DNA from: Streptomyces sp. KMM 9044 | Lineage (GTDB): Bacteria; Actinomycetota; Actinomycetes; Streptomycetales; Streptomycetaceae | NCBI RefSeq assembly: GCF_024701375.2 | Contig: NZ_CP113910.1 | Coordinates: forward strand, 3,720,001 to 3,784,000 | DNA: 64,000 nucleotides | Direction: 5' to 3' | Shown: in pieces, positions 24,493 to 34,395 of the stretch | Numbering within the stretch: the first letter of the stretch is position 1 | Layout: the number at the start of each line of letters is the position of its first letter | The notes under the pieces: generated by a model | Databases searched by the model: none | The model's input: only the letters and a program-made list of their open reading frames with translations | Told to the model about the DNA's origin: nothing | Made by a program: the position numbers and the translations under genes

Positions 24493-25962
24493 TCAGCCTT
24501 GCTGCTGCCCAGCCCACCACTCCTTGAGGGCCGCCACGGCTGCGTCGCACTCCATCGGCCCGTTCTCCAGTCGCAGTTCCAGCAGGTGCTTGTACGCCTG
24601 ACCGACAGCCGGCCCAGGACCGACTCCGAGGACCTTCATGATCTGGTTCCCGTCGAGGTCCGGACGGATGGCGTCGAGCTCCTCCTGTTCCTGAAGCCTG
24701 GCGATCCGCTCCTCCAGACCGTCGTACGCGCGCGAGAGGGCTGCTGCCCTGCGACGGTTGCGCGTCGTGCAGTCCGAGCGGGTCAGCTTGTGGAGCCGAC
24801 TCAGGAGCGGCCCCGCGTCGCGGACATAGCGACGGACAGCGGAGTCCGTCCACTCTCCCATGCCGTAACCATGGAACCGCAGGTGGAGTTCCACCAGGCG
24901 CGAGATGTCCCTGACCAGTTCGTTGGAGTACTTGAGGGTTGTCAGACGCTTCTTCGTCATCTTCGCCCCCACCACCTCGTGGTGGTGGAACGAGACCCGG
25001 CCGTCGTTCTCGAAACGGCGCGTGCGCGGCTTCCCGATGTCGTGCAGCAGTGCCGCCAGGCGGAGGGTCAGGTCGGGGCCTTCCTCCTCCAGGGCCATCG
25101 CCTGTTCCAGAACGATCAGTGTGTGCTCGTAGACGTCCTTGTGCCGGTGGTGCTCATCGCTCTCCAGACGCAGGGCCGGCAACTCGGGCAGCACATGGTC
25201 GGCGAGCCCGGTGTCGACGAGCAAGGTCAGTCCCTTGCGGGGATGAGCGGACAGAACCAGCTTGTTCAGCTCGTCCCGTACCCTCTCGGCGGAGACGATC
25301 TCGATACGTCCGGCCATCTCCTGCACAGCCGCGACCACCTCGGGAGCCACCTCGAAATCGAGCTGAGCGGCAAAACGCGCGGCCCGCATCATCCGCAGCG
25401 GATCGTCCGAGAAGGACGCCTCGGGGGTGCCCGGCGTACGCAGCACGCCTGTCGCGAGATCGTCCAGACCGCCGTACGGATCGATGAACTCCTTCTCAGG
25501 CAGTCCGACGGCCATCGCGTTCACGGTGAAGTCACGGCGGACGAGGTCCTCCTCGATGGAGTCGCCGTACGCCACCTCGGGCTTGCGTGACATGCGGTCG
25601 TACGCCTCCGAGCGGTAGGTCGTCACCTCGATCTGAAAGCTTCGATCAGCGTCTCCGACACGGGCCTCCTTCTGGGCTCCGACAGTGCCGAAGGCGATGC
25701 CTACCTCCCAGACCGCGTCCGCCCATGGACGGATGATCTTCAGAACGTCCTGCGGGCGGGCGTCGGTGGTGAAGTCCAGGTCGTTCCCGAGCCGACCGAG
25801 CAGCGCATCCCGGACCGAGCCTCCAACCAGAGCAAGTGAGAACCCGGCCTCCTGGAAGCGGCGGGCGAGGTCGTCGGCGACCGGGGCGACTCGCAGCAGT
25901 TCGTTCACCGCTCGGTCCTGCACCTGGCTCAGGGCACTGGTTTGTTCGTTGGCATTCGGCAC
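24493..25962 (-). CDS. cca: CCA tRNA nucleotidyltransferase
   Basis: 489 residues. The nucleotidyltransferase head has FSLALVGGSVRDALLGRLGNDLDFTTD (GGxVRD and DxD metal motifs), then RRDFTVNAMAV, EASFSDDPLRMMRAARFAAQLDFEV (class II signature). An HD domain follows (LRLAALLHDIGKPRTRR, FHHHEVVGA), found in many bacterial enzymes. The GTG at 25962 reads VPNANEQTSAL; no Shine-Dalgarno is visible, so the transcript may be leaderless. It adds or repairs the CCA end of tRNAs; the tRNA-Ile here lacks an encoded CCA and would need it. Confidence 0.95.
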   Translation of the reverse strand: MPNANEQTSALSQVQDRAVNELLRVAPVADDLARRFQEAGFSLALVGGSVRDALLGRLGNDLDFTTDARPQDVLKIIRPWADAVWEVGIAFGTVGAQKEARVGDADRSFQIEVTTYRSEAYDRMSRKPEVAYGDSIEEDLVRRDFTVNAMAVGLPEKEFIDPYGGLDDLATGVLRTPGTPEASFSDDPLRMMRAARFAAQLDFEVAPEVVAAVQEMAGRIEIVSAERVRDELNKLVLSAHPRKGLTLLVDTGLADHVLPELPALRLESDEHHRHKDVYEHTLIVLEQAMALEEEGPDLTLRLAALLHDIGKPRTRRFENDGRVSFHHHEVVGAKMTKKRLTTLKYSNELVRDISRLVELHLRFHGYGMGEWTDSAVRRYVRDAGPLLSRLHKLTRSDCTTRNRRRAAALSRAYDGLEERIARLQEQEELDAIRPDLDGNQIMKVLGVGPGPAVGQAYKHLLELRLENGPMECDAAVAALKEWWAGQQQG

Positions 25963-26213
25963 AACAGAAAAGGGTACGTGGCCCGGGCGACCAAAGCCTC
26001 CCCCATTGATCTGCCGCGCAGGCTCCCACAGTCCCCGCACAGGACCTGCGTCCACTCTCGGCAAGCGCTCCGCCGATACGGCCACATACAGGACAGCGCG
26101 ATGGCCGACCCGATCTTGCAGACCGGTCCGCGGCACTCAGCCTCACGGGGCATCGTTACCATGCGTGGACGCACATCCGACGACCACTGACGACGATAGG
26201 GACGGGCGAGCGC

Positions 26214-28637
26214 GTGGCCGAGGCGGCAGACTTCCAGGGGATGAGTCCCTCACCTGCCCGCCGCTGGCTGCGGCGCACCGGCACCCTGTTCGCCGGAGTC
26301 CCCCTGCTGGCGGGTCTGCTTCAGATTCCCGCCATGGCGCCTGCGACCGCCGCCGCGGGGAGCACCGCACGGTCTGCCACCGACGTGGGCTCGGTCTCCG
26401 TCTCCGTGAACGCGCTCACGCCCAGCGTCCCCGGTGAGGACGACACCGTCACGGTGTCCGGCACGGTGACCAACAAGGGCAAGCAAGCGGTCACCGACGC
26501 CCACGTCGGTCTGCGGGTGGGCCCTCTACTGAACACGCGTTCCGGGATCGACAGCGTCGCCCGGAACAGCGACGACGTCCAGGGCGCCATCGGCCCGGAG
26601 AGCGACGACAAGTACGCCCAGAGGTACGCCGAGCTCACGCCCGGCGTCTCGCAACGCTTCAGCCTCTCCGTCCCGGTCGACGAGCTGGACCTCGGGGAGG
26701 ACGGCGTCTACCAGGTGGCCGTGGTCCTCTCCGGACAGACCGCCGCGCGGCCCTGGGAACAGACCCTCGGTGTCCGGCGGACGCTCCTGCCATGGCAGCC
26801 CGACGAAGACGACACGAGGATGAGCACGACGTTTCTGTGGCCGCTGATCTCCACGGTCCACACGATGGCGGAGACAGGTTCCAACGAGCAGCAGACCCCG
26901 GTCCTCCGTGACGACGTCCTGGCCAAGGAGATCTCCCCGGGCGGCCGTCTGGACCGGATGGTGGCGCTGGGCAAGAACCTCGACGTCACCTGGGTGATCG
27001 ATCCGGATCTGCTGGCATCCGTCGACGCCATGACCGAGAGCTACGAGGTCCAGGGCGAGGATGACACCACCACGCCCGGCGGCCATCAGGACACCGCCAA
27101 GCGGTGGCTCGCCGACGTACAGAGCGCGGTGAAGGGCAGAGAGGTCGTCGCGCTGCCCTTCGGCGACCCGGATCTGGCCTCCCTCGCCCACAACGGCACC
27201 TCGGTCACCGGCTCCCTGAGTCATCTCAAGGAGGCCACGGACGTCGTCGTCAACACGGTGGAGCCGATCCTCCACGTGAAACCGACCACGGACTTCGCCT
27301 GGCCCGTCAACGGCGCGGTGGACCCCCCCATCGTCAAGGTCGCCACCTCCGCCGGCGCCGACAAGGTGATCGCCCGCAGCGACAGCTTCCGGGAGACCGG
27401 GGACCTGTCGTACACGCCCTCGGCCGCCCGTCCCATCGGCGGCGGCACCACGGCGGTCGTAGCGGACTCCCGGCTGTCCACCGTGTTCCAGGGCGACATG
27501 ACCGAGGCCTCCACGGCCACGCTCGCCGTCCAGCGGTTCCTGGCCCAGAGCCTGACGCTGGGCCTCCAGACCAGCCGTCAGCGCAACGTCGTCGTCGCTC
27601 CCCAGCGCACCCCCACGGCCAGCCAGGCCCAGACGATGGCCGAGGCCCTGAAGGCCGTCCAGGACGGGAACTGGTCCGAGCCCGAGGATCTCACCGCTGC
27701 GGCGAAGGCCGAGCCGGACCCTGCCGCCACCACCGAGGTGCCCGCGGCCTCCTCTTACCCCTCCTCGCTGCGCAAGCAGGAGCTGCCACGGTCCGCGTTC
27801 GAGCAGATCGCGAGGACGCAGGACAAGCTCGACAAGTTCAAGGTGATCCTCTCGGACCCGTCCCGGGTCGTGACCCCGTTCGGCCGGGCCCTGAACCGCG
27901 GGATGTCCGTCTCCTGGCGTGGCCGGATCGCCGAGGCGGCCACCTACCGCAGCGGCGTCGAGGTGTACCTCGACGGGCTCCTCGACCAGGTGAAGCTGAT
28001 CGAAAAATCGGAGACGAAGCTCTCCGGCCGCAGCGCCACGATCCCCGTAACCGTCCAGAACAACCTGGTGCAGGGGGTAGAGAACCTGACGCTGCGGCTC
28101 ACCTCGACCAACCCCACCCGCCTCGAGATCGGCGGGGACGCCTACGAGGAACAGCCGGTCGCCGTCTCCGGCGGGCACAGCCAGTCAGTGAAATTCACCA
28201 CGTCCGCCAACGCCAACGGCCGCGCGACGGTGATCGCCCAGCTGTACACGCAGGACGGCGAGAAGTACGGCGAGCCGGTCACGTTCGACGTCAAGGTCAC
28301 CGAGATCACCGCCACGGTGATGCTGGTCATCGGCGGCGGTGTGCTGCTGCTCGTCCTCGCCGGTTTCCGGATGTACACGCAGCGCAAGCGTGCCGCGGCC
28401 CGAGAGGCCCAGGAGATCCGGGAACAGAACCACGCCGAGGACGAGGGCGGCGACGACCCGCAAATCCCGGACACCACCGCGGAAGGTCCTGCCAAGAAGC
28501 CGGAGAACGGCCCGGAGACGAAGAAGCCGGAAGCCGGCTCCGGGACGGACGACCCAGAGCAGCCGAGTGACCCGGTACCGGACACCGAACCGGAAAACGC
28601 AGGCCCGTCCGGCACGGGTGAGAGAGTGGACCGTTGA
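26214..28637 (+). CDS. DUF6049 family secreted, membrane-anchored protein
   Basis: 807 residues. An N-terminal signal sequence (RRTGTLFAGVPLLAGLLQIPAMAPATAAA) leads to a large extracytoplasmic part with a beta-rich opening (VSVNALTPSVPGEDDTVTVSGTVTNKG), a central region with TWVIDPDLLASVD and FAWPVNGAVDP, and a C-terminal NEW/CARDB-like beta domain. One TM helix near residue 710 (VMLVIGGGVLLLVLAGFRMY) and an acidic cytoplasmic tail rich in Pro/Glu follow. Function unknown. Upstream of murJ by 44 bp in the same direction; it is conserved beside murJ in actinomycetes, so a cell-wall role is likely. GTG start. Confidence 0.85.
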   Translation: MAEAADFQGMSPSPARRWLRRTGTLFAGVPLLAGLLQIPAMAPATAAAGSTARSATDVGSVSVSVNALTPSVPGEDDTVTVSGTVTNKGKQAVTDAHVGLRVGPLLNTRSGIDSVARNSDDVQGAIGPESDDKYAQRYAELTPGVSQRFSLSVPVDELDLGEDGVYQVAVVLSGQTAARPWEQTLGVRRTLLPWQPDEDDTRMSTTFLWPLISTVHTMAETGSNEQQTPVLRDDVLAKEISPGGRLDRMVALGKNLDVTWVIDPDLLASVDAMTESYEVQGEDDTTTPGGHQDTAKRWLADVQSAVKGREVVALPFGDPDLASLAHNGTSVTGSLSHLKEATDVVVNTVEPILHVKPTTDFAWPVNGAVDPPIVKVATSAGADKVIARSDSFRETGDLSYTPSAARPIGGGTTAVVADSRLSTVFQGDMTEASTATLAVQRFLAQSLTLGLQTSRQRNVVVAPQRTPTASQAQTMAEALKAVQDGNWSEPEDLTAAAKAEPDPAATTEVPAASSYPSSLRKQELPRSAFEQIARTQDKLDKFKVILSDPSRVVTPFGRALNRGMSVSWRGRIAEAATYRSGVEVYLDGLLDQVKLIEKSETKLSGRSATIPVTVQNNLVQGVENLTLRLTSTNPTRLEIGGDAYEEQPVAVSGGHSQSVKFTTSANANGRATVIAQLYTQDGEKYGEPVTFDVKVTEITATVMLVIGGGVLLLVLAGFRMYTQRKRAAAREAQEIREQNHAEDEGGDDPQIPDTTAEGPAKKPENGPETKKPEAGSGTDDPEQPSDPVPDTEPENAGPSGTGERVDR

Positions 28638-28681
28638 GGATGTCGTGGCCGGTGGGCCCGGGACGATGAGGTGGGATAACC

Positions 28682-31003
28682 ATGAACGCGCCGTACGACG
28701 GTGACCGCGGCCATGCCGCGGGCAACTCGGGCCGTCCCGAGTCGGGCCCCCAGGGGGGTCCGCCACCCGGTCACGACCAGGCGCCGCAGCCGCCCGCCGA
28801 CATGTACCTCCGGGACGCCTACGACCAGGACCCCTACCGGGCACAGGACATCGCCGCCCAGGACCCGGTCTCCGAGGCCCTGTACGACCGCGCGGCACAC
28901 CCCCCGCCCCCGACGGGCACATACCCCCCTCAGCAGCCGTTGTACGGGCAGCCGCCCCGGTCGCCGTACGCGCCCGACCCAAGGATCTGGGCACAGACCC
29001 CCGCTCCGGAGCCGGACGGTCCGACACAGCACCTCCCGTACGGGGACGACCCGCGCACGACGCAGTTCGTCGGCGTGGACGACCTGGTCGGTCAAGCCGG
29101 GGACCAGCGTCACGAGCCGGACGCCTTCGCCCATCTCTTCCGGGACCAGCAGCAGGGCAGCGGGCATGCCGGACCGTACGACGGGGGGCATCCCGAGCAA
29201 CAGGACAGCGGGCACCCCGGCCACCAGCCGGTGGCCGACAGGCAGCCATACGAGTCCGCTTCCGTGCCCGGCCCGGCCTCTGCGGCCCCCGGTCACTACG
29301 CGGGCGCCACGCCCCCCTCGGTCGCCGAGGCTCCCGTGCCGGAACCGGCTCCCGCGGCCCCCTCGAAGAAGGGCGGCCGGGCCGGAGGGCTGCTGAAGTC
29401 CAGCGCCGTGATGGCGGCGGGCACGATGGTGTCCCGCCTCACAGGCTTCATCCGGTCCGCACTGATCGTCTCGGCTCTCGGTCTGGGCCTTCTCGGCGAC
29501 TCGTTCCAGGTCGCGTACCAGTTGCCGACCATGATCTACATCCTCACCGTCGGCGGTGGCCTCAACTCCGTCTTCGTGCCGCAGCTCGTCCGTTCCATGA
29601 AGGACGACGCCGACGGTGGCGTCGCGTACGCCAACCGGTTGCTCACCCTCGTGATGGCGGCCCTGGCCGCACTGACCGCCGTCGCGTGGCTCGCCGCACC
29701 GCTTCTCGTAAGGGCGCTGTCGAACCCGGTCGCCTCCGACCCTTCGGCCAACGAGGTCGCCGTCACCTTCACCCGCTACTTCCTGCCCTCGATCTTCTTC
29801 ATGGGCGTGCACGTGGTGATGGGGCAGATCCTGAACGCGCGCGGCCGGTTCGGCGCGATGATGTGGACCCCGGTCCTCAACAACATCGTCATCATCGTGA
29901 CCCTCGGTACGTTCATCTACGTCTACGGCACCGCAGCCGACTCACGGATGTCCGTCACGAGCATCCCGCCGGAGGGCCAGCGTCTCCTCGGCATCGGTGT
30001 CCTGCTCGGCCTCGTCGTCCAGGCTCTGGCCATGATCCCGTACCTGCGCGAGACGGGATTCAGCATCCGTCTGCGCTTCGACTGGAAGGGCCACGGGCTT
30101 GGCAAGGCGGCGATGCTCGCCAAGTGGACCATCCTGTTCGTGCTCGCCAACCAGGCGGGCGCGCTGGTCGTGACCCAGCTGTCCACCGCTGCAGGTCTGG
30201 ACTCCGACGTCCAAGGCACCGGTTTCGCCGCCTATGCCAACGCCCAGCTGATCTGGGGCCTGCCGCAGGCCATCATCACCGTCTCCCTGATGGCCGCCCT
30301 GCTGCCCCGTATCTCCCGCTCGGCGGCAGAGGACGACGGCGGCGCCGTCCGGGACGACATCTCCCAGGGCCTGCGCACCACGGCCGTCGCGATCGTGCCG
30401 ATCGCCTTCGGCTTCATCGCGCTCGGCATCCCGATGTGCACCCTGATCTTCGGCTCCTCGGGCATCAGTGAAGCGACCAACATGGGATACATGCTGATGG
30501 CCTTCGGCCTCGGCCTGATTCCCTACTCCGTGCAGTACGTCGTCCTGCGTGCCTTCTACGCCTACGAGGACACCCGAACTCCCTTCTACAACACGGTCAT
30601 CGTTGCCGCGGTCAACGCGGTCGCCTCGGCGGTCTGCTTCTTCGTTCTCCCGGCCCGTTGGGCGGTGGTCGGCATGGCCGCCTCGTACGGCGTGGCCTAC
30701 GCGACCGGCGTCGGTATCGCCTGGCGGCGGCTGCGCACGAAGCTGGGCGGAGACCTGGACGGCGCTCGGGTCCTGCGGACGTACGCCCGGCTGTGCATCG
30801 CCTCGGTTCCGGCCGCGCTGCTCGCCGGCGCGATCTGCTACAGGATCGGACACACCCTCGGTCAGGGCGTCGTCGGTTCCTTCACCGCACTGGTGGCCGG
30901 TGGAGCCGTGCTGCTCGGTGTCTTCTTCGTCGCCGCGCGCCGGATGCGCATCGTGGAGGTCAACTCGCTGGTCGGTATGGTCCGCGGACGCCTGGGACGC
31001 TGA
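28682..31003 (+). CDS. murJ: Lipid II flippase MurJ
   Basis: 773 residues. A disordered Pro/Gln/Tyr-rich cytoplasmic leader of about 230 residues precedes a 14-helix MOP-superfamily core starting GLLKSSAVMAAGTMVSRLTGFIRSALIV. Typical elements follow: GLNSVFVPQLVRSMKDD, MWTPVLNNIVIIVTL, and LLPRISRSAAEDDGG. It moves lipid II to the outer face of the membrane for the penicillin-binding proteins. A pseudokinase gene follows 141 bp later; in mycobacteria the two are one fused polypeptide. Confidence 0.97.
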   Translation: MNAPYDGDRGHAAGNSGRPESGPQGGPPPGHDQAPQPPADMYLRDAYDQDPYRAQDIAAQDPVSEALYDRAAHPPPPTGTYPPQQPLYGQPPRSPYAPDPRIWAQTPAPEPDGPTQHLPYGDDPRTTQFVGVDDLVGQAGDQRHEPDAFAHLFRDQQQGSGHAGPYDGGHPEQQDSGHPGHQPVADRQPYESASVPGPASAAPGHYAGATPPSVAEAPVPEPAPAAPSKKGGRAGGLLKSSAVMAAGTMVSRLTGFIRSALIVSALGLGLLGDSFQVAYQLPTMIYILTVGGGLNSVFVPQLVRSMKDDADGGVAYANRLLTLVMAALAALTAVAWLAAPLLVRALSNPVASDPSANEVAVTFTRYFLPSIFFMGVHVVMGQILNARGRFGAMMWTPVLNNIVIIVTLGTFIYVYGTAADSRMSVTSIPPEGQRLLGIGVLLGLVVQALAMIPYLRETGFSIRLRFDWKGHGLGKAAMLAKWTILFVLANQAGALVVTQLSTAAGLDSDVQGTGFAAYANAQLIWGLPQAIITVSLMAALLPRISRSAAEDDGGAVRDDISQGLRTTAVAIVPIAFGFIALGIPMCTLIFGSSGISEATNMGYMLMAFGLGLIPYSVQYVVLRAFYAYEDTRTPFYNTVIVAAVNAVASAVCFFVLPARWAVVGMAASYGVAYATGVGIAWRRLRTKLGGDLDGARVLRTYARLCIASVPAALLAGAICYRIGHTLGQGVVGSFTALVAGGAVLLGVFFVAARRMRIVEVNSLVGMVRGRLGR

Positions 31004-31144
31004 GGCCCGGGTAGGCGCACAACCATCGTCGGCCCTTGTGTGTCGTGCATACCGGCGGACTGTGGGCACAATTGGTTTCGGCGTCGGACGGCACGCACGG
31101 GCCGTCGCCCGACGCGTACATGGATGGGGAGGCAGGGAACGACG

Positions 31145-32842
31145 GTGGCGGAACGGAGCACAGCTGCCGTCGACGTGGCAGACAACAGCGACGACCAGTC
31201 GCTGACCGCGCAGGCGGACCAGTCCACGGCCGACGGGGTGGCCAAGAACCGGGAGCAGGACACGGACAGCGACGCGGCACAGGAGAACGCCGGGACCGAC
31301 GGTCCCGGGAAGACACCGCCGCTCGAACTGCACAGCGGTCACAAGCTCGCCAGACGCTACCGCCTCGAAGAGTGCGTCACCCGTCTGGACGGGTTCAGCA
31401 GTTGGCGTGCCGTGGACGAGAAACTCCGCCGCGCCGTCGGCGTGCACATCCTGCCCGCGGATCACTCGCGCGCCCGCTCCGTCCTGGCCGCGGCCCGTTC
31501 CTCCGCCCTGCTGGGCGACCCGCGCTTCGTCCAGGTCCTGGACGCCGTGGAGGAGGACGACGTCGTCTACGTCGTCCACGAGTGGCTTCCCGACGCCACC
31601 GAGTTGACCGCCCTCCTGGCGGCCGGACCGCTGGAGGCCTACGACGCCTACCAGATGGTCAGTCAGATCTCCTCCGCCATGGCCGCGGCGCACCGTGAGG
31701 GGCTCGCCCATCTGCGTCTGAACCCCAACGCCGTACTGCGCACTTCGACCGGTCAGTGGCGCATCCGCGGCCTCACCGTGAACGCGGCGCTGCGCGGTGT
31801 CAGCTCCGACGCCCCGCAGCGCACCGACACCGAGTCCATCGGTGCCCTCCTCTACGCCGCTCTCACCCAACGCTGGCCGTACGAGAGCGACGCCTACGGC
31901 ATGTCCGGTCTGCCGAAGGACATCGGTCTGATCCCACCGGACCAGGTGCGGGCCGGCGTCCACCGCGGCCTGTCCGAGCTTGCGATGCGGGCGCTCGTCA
32001 ACGACGGGGCCACCGCCTCGCGTCACGAGTCGCCGTGCACCACCCCGGAGGAACTGGTGAAGGCGATCGGCGAGATGCCCCGCATCCGCCCGCCGGAGCC
32101 CGCGTTCACCACTCCGCCCGAGTACCAGCGCACGACCTACCAGCAGGGCACGTACGGCCGCCCCGCGCCGCATCCCGGCGCCACCCAGCCTGTGCAGGCT
32201 CCGCCTCCCCCACTGCAGAGCCGCACGGGCAAGGCACTGAAGTGGGCCGTCTCGGCCCTGCTGATCGCCGCGCTCGGCCTGGGCAGCTGGCAGCTGGCGG
32301 ACGCCCTCATGGAACAGGGCGGCAAGGCGGACGACACGAACAAGACCCACACGACGGACGAGGACGACAAGAGCAGCAGCACACCCGAGCCGGCTCGACC
32401 CATAACCATCACGAGTGCTGACGACTTCGACCCCATGGGTGACGGTTCCGAGAAGCCGGCCGATGTGGCGAAGGTCTATGACGACGCTCCCGGTACGTAC
32501 TGGCAGACCGACTTCTACCTGAGTTCGGACTTCGGCCGCCTCAAGCCCGGGGTTGGTGTCGTCCTGGACCTCGGCAAGGTCCAGGAAGTCGGCGAAGTCA
32601 CCGTTTCCTTCGTAGGGGACACCTCGGTCGAGCTGCGTGCGGCTTCCAGCAACGCAGGAGGGCAACCGGCGTCCTTGGACGGATTTGCCAAGGTCGCCCA
32701 AGGGTCTGGCAACAGTGTCGCCCTCAAGCCCGAAGAAGCACTCAAGTCCCGGTACTTGCTGGTCTGGCTGACTGAGCTGCCGGTACAGGCGGACGACGGG
32801 AAATGGCGCGGCAGGGTCGTGGACGTCAAGGTGAGCAGCTGA
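31145..32842 (+). CDS. Membrane pseudokinase, MurJ partner-like
   Basis: 565 residues. The kinase-like domain (about residues 65-340) opens ARRYRLEECVTRLDGFSSWRA, but the catalytic loop is HLRLNPNAVL instead of HRDLKPxN and DFG is absent, so it is a pseudokinase. A TM helix (WAVSALLIAALGLGSWQLADAL) and an extracytoplasmic discoidin-like domain (TYWQTDFYLSSDFGRLKPGVGVVLDLGKVQEVG) follow. This order equals the C-terminal half of mycobacterial MviN (Rv3910), where the pseudokinase binds FhaA. GTG at 31145 chosen for AGGGA six bases upstream. Confidence 0.88.
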   Translation: MAERSTAAVDVADNSDDQSLTAQADQSTADGVAKNREQDTDSDAAQENAGTDGPGKTPPLELHSGHKLARRYRLEECVTRLDGFSSWRAVDEKLRRAVGVHILPADHSRARSVLAAARSSALLGDPRFVQVLDAVEEDDVVYVVHEWLPDATELTALLAAGPLEAYDAYQMVSQISSAMAAAHREGLAHLRLNPNAVLRTSTGQWRIRGLTVNAALRGVSSDAPQRTDTESIGALLYAALTQRWPYESDAYGMSGLPKDIGLIPPDQVRAGVHRGLSELAMRALVNDGATASRHESPCTTPEELVKAIGEMPRIRPPEPAFTTPPEYQRTTYQQGTYGRPAPHPGATQPVQAPPPPLQSRTGKALKWAVSALLIAALGLGSWQLADALMEQGGKADDTNKTHTTDEDDKSSSTPEPARPITITSADDFDPMGDGSEKPADVAKVYDDAPGTYWQTDFYLSSDFGRLKPGVGVVLDLGKVQEVGEVTVSFVGDTSVELRAASSNAGGQPASLDGFAKVAQGSGNSVALKPEEALKSRYLLVWLTELPVQADDGKWRGRVVDVKVSS

Positions 32843-32951
32843 ACTCGGTGGACCGCGCGGTCTGCGGTTACTGGGACCTGCGGACCGCCATTATTCGAAT
32901 TCCTTCGGCGAGCAGCTTTCGAGTCGCCATCGGCTTCGGTCCGGTCGTCGT

Positions 32952-33355
32952 TTAACTGACACATCTCCCACTTCTCACACACAAACGACCGACGGGCGAG
33001 AAACCGCCGCCCGCCGCAGATATCGCCAACTCGGCGCCAAGCCCCACAGTTGCGATCGATCCGCCACCAGTGAAGCAGAAGGAAGCGCCGTTGTAGGCGG
33101 ATTCCAGTTGCTTCACGTCATTGAACGTCCCGGCGCCACACCAGCGAAGGAAGCCACAGGCGCCACTTTGATCACTACTGAAGAAAACCGCAGCATTGAC
33201 GTCGCCTGCCGGGCAAGCGAGAAGCGAGGCGGAGACTGCAATAAAGCACCAGGAAGCGACCGTCACTCGGGCAGTTGCGGTACGCGGTTGCCGAATCAGC
33301 AGACGGCAACGGAAAACACTGCGGAGACGGTCACGACCGCAGCGATGACACGGCG
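32952..33355 (-). pseudogene. Decayed small secreted-protein gene
   Basis: In the 826-bp gap before sigM. On the minus strand, GAGGGGGA precedes an ATG at about 33355 that opens a signal-peptide-like MERRVIAAVVTVSAVFSVAVC and then stops. Another frame continues ADSATAYRNCPSDGRFLVLYC, and a third gives AAVFFSSDQSGACGFLRWCGAGTF and FCFTGGG. This looks like one Cys-containing exported protein broken by frameshifts. Base composition is lower in GC than neighbouring genes, especially at 33380-33480. I recognise no family. The rest of the gap shows nothing. Confidence 0.35.
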
Positions 33356-33669
33356 TTCCATTCCCCCTCATCACGATAAGATCCGCACACGCAAAAAGTC
33401 GGAGATTGCAAAAGAATCGACCAGCGGAATATGAATATCCGCATTCGATCTTGATTTGCAAGAAATGCAAGAGTTCTCGCTCACCGGCCACGGCGTGCCT
33501 TTGTCGGCACTTTTAGGTGGATCTGCTCTCCATGCGTAATTGGTGCAGTGTGGGGTGAATCCCTCCCCGCCCCGTTACATCCCGACCCACTGTGTGCCAT
33601 TCTGTCGGTCAGGATTACGAGTTGGGCAGCAGCGCCATGGCTGCCTCCCCAAGGACGCGGGGAATCTGT

Positions 33670-34395
33670 GTGGACAATGAGTCGCGCCGAGCTGATCGCT
33701 CAGACGCCGAACTCCTGGCATCCCATATCTCGGGGGACAAGGACGCCTTCGGTGAGCTCGTCCGTCGTCACCGTGACCGCCTGTGGGCGGTAGCCCTGCG
33801 GACACTGGGGGACCGTGAGGAAGCCGCTGATGCGGTTCAGGACGCCCTTGTCTCCGCCTACCGGGCCGCCCACACCTTCCGGGGCCAGTCGGCCGTCACG
33901 ACGTGGCTGCACCGAATCACGGTGAACGCCTGCCTGGATCGTGCGCGCAAGGCTGCGTCCCGGAAGACCTCCCCCGTCGACGATACCGAGCGCCTGGAGC
34001 AGCTGCTGGAGCCACACGAGTCCGCTTCGGCTCCCGCGGAACGGAACGATCTGCACCGCCAGCTCATCGAAGCGATGGGAACACTCCCGCCCGATCAGCG
34101 GGCGGCACTCGTCCTTGTGGACATGCAGGGATACCCGGTGGCCGAGGCCGCCCGCATCCTTGACGTACCCGCCGGGACGGTGAAGAGCCGCTGCGCCCGG
34201 GGCAGAGCCAGACTCCTGCCACTTCTGCATCATCTACGACCGGACGGCAGCGGTGACGGCGGGAAGCGTGGCAAGGAGCGGAACCGGACGCGGGGAGCAT
34301 CCGTCCCACCCGCAGCGGAACCGCGTCGAGCGGATCCGCCGGATACAGGACCGAGTGACTCAGCGGCAGTGAAGGGCGGAGGTGGGCGAGCGTGA
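33670..34395 (+). CDS. sigM: ECF-family sigma factor (SigM-like)
   Basis: About 241 residues. Sigma region 2 reads ASHISGDKDAFGELVRRHRDRLWAVALRTLGDREEAADAVQDALVSAYRAAHTFRGQSAVTTWLHRITVNACLDRAR, and region 4 GTLPPDQRAALVLVDMQGYPVAEAARILDVPAGTVKSRCARGRARLLPLL. The C-terminal tail is Arg/Pro-rich. The GTG at 33670 has GGGGA upstream; earlier ATGs have none. It overlaps the anti-sigma gene by four bases (GTGA), so the pair is translationally coupled. Position next to trxBA and sequence match the SigM of Streptomyces. Confidence 0.92.
   Translation: MDNESRRADRSDAELLASHISGDKDAFGELVRRHRDRLWAVALRTLGDREEAADAVQDALVSAYRAAHTFRGQSAVTTWLHRITVNACLDRARKAASRKTSPVDDTERLEQLLEPHESASAPAERNDLHRQLIEAMGTLPPDQRAALVLVDMQGYPVAEAARILDVPAGTVKSRCARGRARLLPLLHHLRPDGSGDGGKRGKERNRTRGASVPPAAEPRRADPPDTGPSDSAAVKGGGGRA

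Noticed and set aside
27271..27284. CCACGTGAAAC half-site in the DUF6049 gene as a parS
   Set aside because: Only one half of the palindrome is present; too degenerate to count.
32952..33491. 179-residue single open frame on the minus strand upstream of sigM
   Set aside because: The best start signal (signal peptide with ribosome site) is in a different frame and the N-terminal part has no sensible start, so it is treated as part of a decayed gene.
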